From positions 13,536 through 77,535 of the forward strand of contig DASTRY010000055.1 in assembly GCA_035760965.1 (NCBI GenBank): DNA of 64,000 bases. Reading direction: 5' to 3'. The notes beneath the pieces are model-generated. The model saw nothing but the letters and a program-made list of their open reading frames with translations. It did no database searches and was not told the origin of the DNA. This DNA comes from JADGHX01 sp035760965 (lineage in GTDB: Bacteria; Pseudomonadota; Gammaproteobacteria; Steroidobacterales; Steroidobacteraceae). Below are positions 61,043 through 64,000 of this stretch, piece after piece (positions within the stretch are counted from its first letter, which is position 1; every line of letters begins with the position of its first letter). The position numbers and the translations under genes were made by a program.

Positions 61043-61504
61043 ATGGACATATCGGTCAATCTGCGGCTCGAACACGTGTTCGACGTGCGTCTGGATTTTC
61101 ACGAACGGCGCATCTGGGGTCCGGTGTCGGGAGGCGCGCAGCAAGGCTACGTGTCGGTGAAGACCGGGGTGATCGAAGGTCCTCGGTTGAACGGCAAAGT
61201 GGTGGACTACAGCGGCGCGGACTGGGGCACGGTGCGCACCGACGGCGTCGTCGAGCTGAATGCGCACTATCTGCTGCAGGCGGACGACGGCGCCCTCATC
61301 TATATAAGGAATCAAGGGTACGTGTACGGCACGACCCCCGCGCAAGCGGGCGCGCCGCCGCGGCCCGGCTATTTCCGCTGCACGCCGTATTTCCGCGCGC
61401 CGGAAGGCCCGCACGACTGGCTGAATCGCACCGTCATCGTGGGCGCGGGCGAGCGCAAGTCCAACCCGGATCACTCGGTGATTCGCTACTACGCGGTGCT
61501 CTGA
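61043..61504 (+). CDS. DUF3237 family protein
   Basis: The 153-residue protein begins with a beta strand (NLRLEHVFDVRLDF) and carries the family pattern GPRLNGKVVDYSGADW, VRTDGVVELNAHYLLQADDGALIYIRNQGY and FRCTPYFRAPEGPHDWLN, ending IRYYAVL. DUF3237 (UPF0311) forms a small beta barrel whose biochemical role is not established. GAGGAG precedes the ATG. It is probably cotranscribed with the ThDP gene. The 3' end has been duplicated just downstream, as noted for 61400-61660. Confidence 0.85.
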   Translation: MDISVNLRLEHVFDVRLDFHERRIWGPVSGGAQQGYVSVKTGVIEGPRLNGKVVDYSGADWGTVRTDGVVELNAHYLLQADDGALIYIRNQGYVYGTTPAQAGAPPRPGYFRCTPYFRAPEGPHDWLNRTVIVGAGERKSNPDHSVIRYYAVL

Positions 61505-61660
61505 AAACGAGGCGGGTCCACGCGCGGGAAGGCCCCCACGACTGGCTGAACCGCACCGTCATCGTCGGCGCAGGCGAGCGCAAGTCGAACCTGGATCACT
61601 CGTGATTCGCTATTACGTGGGGCCTGAAACGAGGCGGGTCCGCGCGCCGGCAGGCGACCC
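61400..61660 (+). repeat. Decayed tandem duplication of the DUF3237 3' end
   Basis: The last ~100 bases of the DUF3237 gene (from CGGAAGGCCCGCACGACTGG) recur 125 bases downstream (61527 onward). The second copy has substitutions and lacks one G (CTCGTGATTC against CTCGGTGATTC), so it would be out of frame. A third partial copy starts at 61624 (CTGAAACGAGGCGGGTCC) and runs to the neighbouring stop at 61661. Confidence 0.88.
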
Positions 61661-62659
61661 TCAGGCCCGGCGCGGCGGCGGCGCGCGGGGCTCGTCGATT
61701 GCGCCGCCGGCACTCGCCTCGTTCAGCAGCGTCATCGCGGCGGCATCGAGCTTCACATCGAGGAAGCCGAGAAGCTCATGCAGCTGCGCAGCGCTCGTCG
61801 CGCTGGCGATGGGTGCGGCAACGCCGCGCGCGACCAGCCAGGCCAGTGAGATTTGCGCGGGCGTCGCGCCGAGCTCCTTCGCGAGCCGATCGAGCGCGGC
61901 GAGGATGCGCAGGCCGCGCTCGTTCATCATGTCCTTGATGCGATAGCCGCGGGGGCTGCGCGCGTAGTCGCTTTCCGAACGATACTTGCCGGTCAGAAAG
62001 CCGCTCGCGAGCGCGAAGTAGGGAATCACGCCGATATTCTCGCGCTCGCAAAGTGCGGCGAGCTCGTGCTCGAATTCCGCGCGGTTGTACAGGTTGTACC
62101 AGGGCTGCAGGCTTTCGTAGCGCGGCAGCCCGTGCTGCGCGCTCACGCGCAGCGACTCCGCGAGCCGCGGCGCGCTGAAGTTGGACGCACCGATCGCGCG
62201 CACCTTGCCCGCCTTGATCAGCTCCTGGAACGCCGCGAGCGTTTCCTCGATCGGCGTGCTCGGATCGTCACGATGCGCCTGATACAGATCGATGTAGTCC
62301 GTCTTGAGCCGCCGCAGGGAGCGCTCGACCGCGCGTTGCATGTACTGACGCGAGAGCCCGCTCTCGCCCGGCACCACCTCCACTCCGAGTTTCGTCGCGA
62401 TCAGCACCTTGTCGCGATTGCCGCGCGCCGCGAGCCACTTGCCGATCATCGTCTCCGACTCGCCGCCCTCGTGGCCCGGCACCCACAGCGAATACGCGTC
62501 CGCGGTGTCGATGAAGTTGAGCCCGGCCGCGACGAACGCATCGAGCACCTCGAAGGACTTGCGCTCGTCGGCGGTCCAGCCGAAGACGTTCCCGCCGAGC
62601 GCGAACGGTCCGAGGATCGTGAGGCCGGAGCGGCCGAGGGGGCAACTGGCAATCGTCAT
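61661..62659 (-). CDS. Aldo/keto reductase
   Basis: The 332-residue TIM-barrel protein has the AKR tetrad: Asp and Tyr in FIDTADAYS, Lys in IATKLGVEV and His in YQAHRDDPS, plus the signature IGASNFSAPRLAESL. The C-terminal NADPH-binding loop is ASATSAAQLHELL. It reduces an aldehyde or ketone, or acts in reverse. It is seven bases downstream of the amidohydrolase gene, so the two are an operon. A role in reducing an aromatic aldehyde is possible but not shown. Confidence 0.88.
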   Translation of the reverse strand: MTIASCPLGRSGLTILGPFALGGNVFGWTADERKSFEVLDAFVAAGLNFIDTADAYSLWVPGHEGGESETMIGKWLAARGNRDKVLIATKLGVEVVPGESGLSRQYMQRAVERSLRRLKTDYIDLYQAHRDDPSTPIEETLAAFQELIKAGKVRAIGASNFSAPRLAESLRVSAQHGLPRYESLQPWYNLYNRAEFEHELAALCERENIGVIPYFALASGFLTGKYRSESDYARSPRGYRIKDMMNERGLRILAALDRLAKELGATPAQISLAWLVARGVAAPIASATSAAQLHELLGFLDVKLDAAAMTLLNEASAGGAIDEPRAPPPRRA

Positions 62660-62666
62660 GAGAGGC

Positions 62667-63674
62667 TCACTTCGCGGGCAGCTTGAACACCTTTTCGGCG
62701 TTCAGGTGGAAGATCTTTTCCTTGTCGGTATCCGAGATCGGCGCATCGTTCAGCCATTGCGTCGCCTCGACCGTCTCCTGATAAGGATAGTCGACCGCCC
62801 ACATGATGCGCTCCGCGCCGAGCACCTTGATGCACAGCTCGAGCGCCGGCACCCAGTTCACGCCGCTCGTCGTGATCCAGAAGTTGCGCCGGAAGTATTC
62901 GCCCGGCGTGAGCTGCAGCTTCGGCCGATCGAACGAGTAATGGCGGTGCATGTAGTCCAGCCGATAGAGCGCATACGGAATGTTCTCGCCCATGTGCCCG
63001 ATCACGAGGCGCAAGTTCGGGTAGCGATCGAGCACGCCGCTCATCATCAGCTTCACGGCGTGCAGTCCGACTTCCACCGCGTAACCCCAGATCGCGTGCT
63101 CGAGCTGATACTTGCGATACGGCGCGGCCATCGCCGGCGACGGCGCGCGCGGGTGAATGTAGACCGTCGCGTCGAGGGCCGCCGCGGCTTCGAGGATCGG
63201 CCAGTACTTCTCCTCGTCGAGGTACTCGCCGTTCGTGTGCGAGTTGATCATGACGCCGTTCAGCTTCAGCGTCCGGATCGCGCGCTCCATCTCCTGCACT
63301 GCGCGGCGCGGGTCCTGCACCGGGATCGTCGCGAGGCCGGCGTAGCGCGTGGGATGGCGCCGGATGAGCTCCGCGAGTCGATCGTTGCCGATCTCCGCGA
63401 TCTTCGCGGCCTTGCTCGCCTCGAACTGCTGCACGCCGGTGGAGGTCATCGCGAGCACCGCCATCGCGATGCCGGATTGATCCATGATGCGCAGCCGCTC
63501 CTCTTCCACATCGAGCAGCCGCCGCGAGATCGGGCCCTCGGTCTGCATCCGGGCGAGGAACGTATCGGGGTCGTACTCGCGGCTCGATTTCACGAGCTCG
63601 CGCAGCGCGTCGAGCTGCTCGGGTGTCGCAAACGCCTCTTCCGTGGCGATTCGGCGGAACTCTCTTTTCGGCAT
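62667..63674 (-). CDS. Amidohydrolase-2 decarboxylase, LigW paralogue
   Basis: The ATG at 63674 gives 335 residues. The metal-site elements seen in LigW are kept: RIATEEAFATPEQ near the start, NSHTNGEYLDEE, VYIHPRAPSP, VIGHMGENIPYALYRLDYMH and AVDYPYQET. It belongs to the gamma-resorcylate / 5-carboxyvanillate / dihydroxybenzoate decarboxylase group. Compared with the protein encoded at 53369-54421, the loop after EEA (QTEGPISRRLLDVEEERLRI) and the region after YMH differ, so another aromatic acid is likely used. A metal-dependent ring or meta-cleavage-product hydrolase is the alternative. It leads an operon with an aldo/keto reductase. Confidence 0.78.
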   Translation of the reverse strand: MPKREFRRIATEEAFATPEQLDALRELVKSSREYDPDTFLARMQTEGPISRRLLDVEEERLRIMDQSGIAMAVLAMTSTGVQQFEASKAAKIAEIGNDRLAELIRRHPTRYAGLATIPVQDPRRAVQEMERAIRTLKLNGVMINSHTNGEYLDEEKYWPILEAAAALDATVYIHPRAPSPAMAAPYRKYQLEHAIWGYAVEVGLHAVKLMMSGVLDRYPNLRLVIGHMGENIPYALYRLDYMHRHYSFDRPKLQLTPGEYFRRNFWITTSGVNWVPALELCIKVLGAERIMWAVDYPYQETVEATQWLNDAPISDTDKEKIFHLNAEKVFKLPAK

Positions 63675-64000
63675 GCCGGCACCTTGCGAAAGTCTGCGAG
63701 CGGCAGACCTTGAGCGAAATCCCGCGACCCGTCGAGCAGGCCGGCGCGGCGGCCCACATTGCGGACGCGAGAGGCACGCGTCGCGCCGGCACACTTTCGC
63801 GCGACCTGGCGCCGCGCCCCAGCGCCGCACCTGCGCGAACGCCGCGCGCCACGTCCGCGGCGTCCTCGCATGGACCCTTTTGGCAGCACCTCGGCGCGGC
63901 ACCTCGGCGCGGCATCTTCGCGCGGCAGCTTTGAACAGCTTTGCGCGGCAGCTTTGCGCGGGCGACCGGCCGGTGCGGCGGAAGGCTGCCGCAACCGGCG
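63675..64000. other. Window end without a recognisable gene
   Basis: The 326 bases upstream of the amidohydrolase gene contain only repetitive, GC-rich frames with no family features. The promoter of the amidohydrolase-reductase operon should lie near 63675-63750. A 13-bp repeat array occupies 63887-63961. Confidence 0.4.
63887..63961. repeat. 13-bp tandem repeat array
   Basis: CACCTCGGCGCGG occurs at 63887 and 63900, with a variant CATCTTCGCGCGG at 63913. After a 10-base partial unit, CAGCTTTGCGCGG occurs at 63936 and 63949. The array is a short minisatellite-like tract in non-coding DNA close to the window edge. Confidence 0.8.

Overview
The window is a G+C-rich chromosomal segment, roughly two-thirds G+C by eye, with no rRNA, tRNA, transposase or phage genes seen. 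The gene mix suggests a free-living, high-GC gamma- or betaproteobacterium: ECF/FecR/TonB-STN signalling, an ECF-like factor with a Ser/Thr kinase, an NAD-linked Mo formate dehydrogenase in fdsGBACD order, glutathione-dependent formaldehyde oxidation, and an S-adenosylhomocysteine (SAH) riboswitch before ahcY. Steroidobacter/Xanthomonadales-like organisms fit, but I cannot fix the genus.

Left part (1-24 kb), envelope, signalling and redox: two ArnT-like glycosyltransferases; an ECF sigma / FecR / TonB-dependent receptor module; an outer-membrane protein; an FtsH-type protease; two hybrid histidine kinases, one of 1833 residues with eight near-identical 92-residue HAMP repeats; a cytochrome-PQQ dehydrogenase of the polyvinyl-alcohol dehydrogenase type; a MetE-like zinc methyltransferase; and a Ser/Thr kinase coupled to an ECF-like sigma factor.

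Middle part (24-43 kb), one-carbon metabolism from methoxy groups: on the minus strand, a methyltransferase-fold protein, a divergent MetF, a PfkB/adenosine-kinase-like protein and metK lead into an SAH riboswitch and then ahcY, folD and ligM (tetrahydrofolate-dependent vanillate O-demethylase), closed by a strong terminator. Next come fdsGBACD with a divergent LysR regulator, then frmA-gfa-fghA. Methyl groups removed by LigM can be oxidised on folate. Free formaldehyde can be oxidised through glutathione. Both routes end at formate and the NAD-linked formate dehydrogenase.

Right part (43-64 kb), aromatic/aryl-CoA catabolism: an acyl-CoA dehydrogenase, an aromatic-acid MFS transporter, a thiolase/thioesterase/MarR operon, an AraC regulator, an aldehyde dehydrogenase, an SDR plus an NTF2-like protein, a LigW-type 5-carboxyvanillate decarboxylase, a benzaldehyde-lyase-like ThDP enzyme with an EamA transporter and an S9 peptidase, a second ThDP enzyme with a DUF3237 protein, an aldo/keto reductase and a second LigW-family amidohydrolase. 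LigW makes vanillate and LigM demethylates it, so the middle and right parts look like one lignin-derived aromatic programme.

The best candidates for new biology are the SAH riboswitch placed over an O-demethylation operon, a double-hairpin leader before an uncharacterised methyltransferase-like gene, and the dimer-cleavage-like set around the benzaldehyde-lyase homologue and the NTF2/SDR pair.
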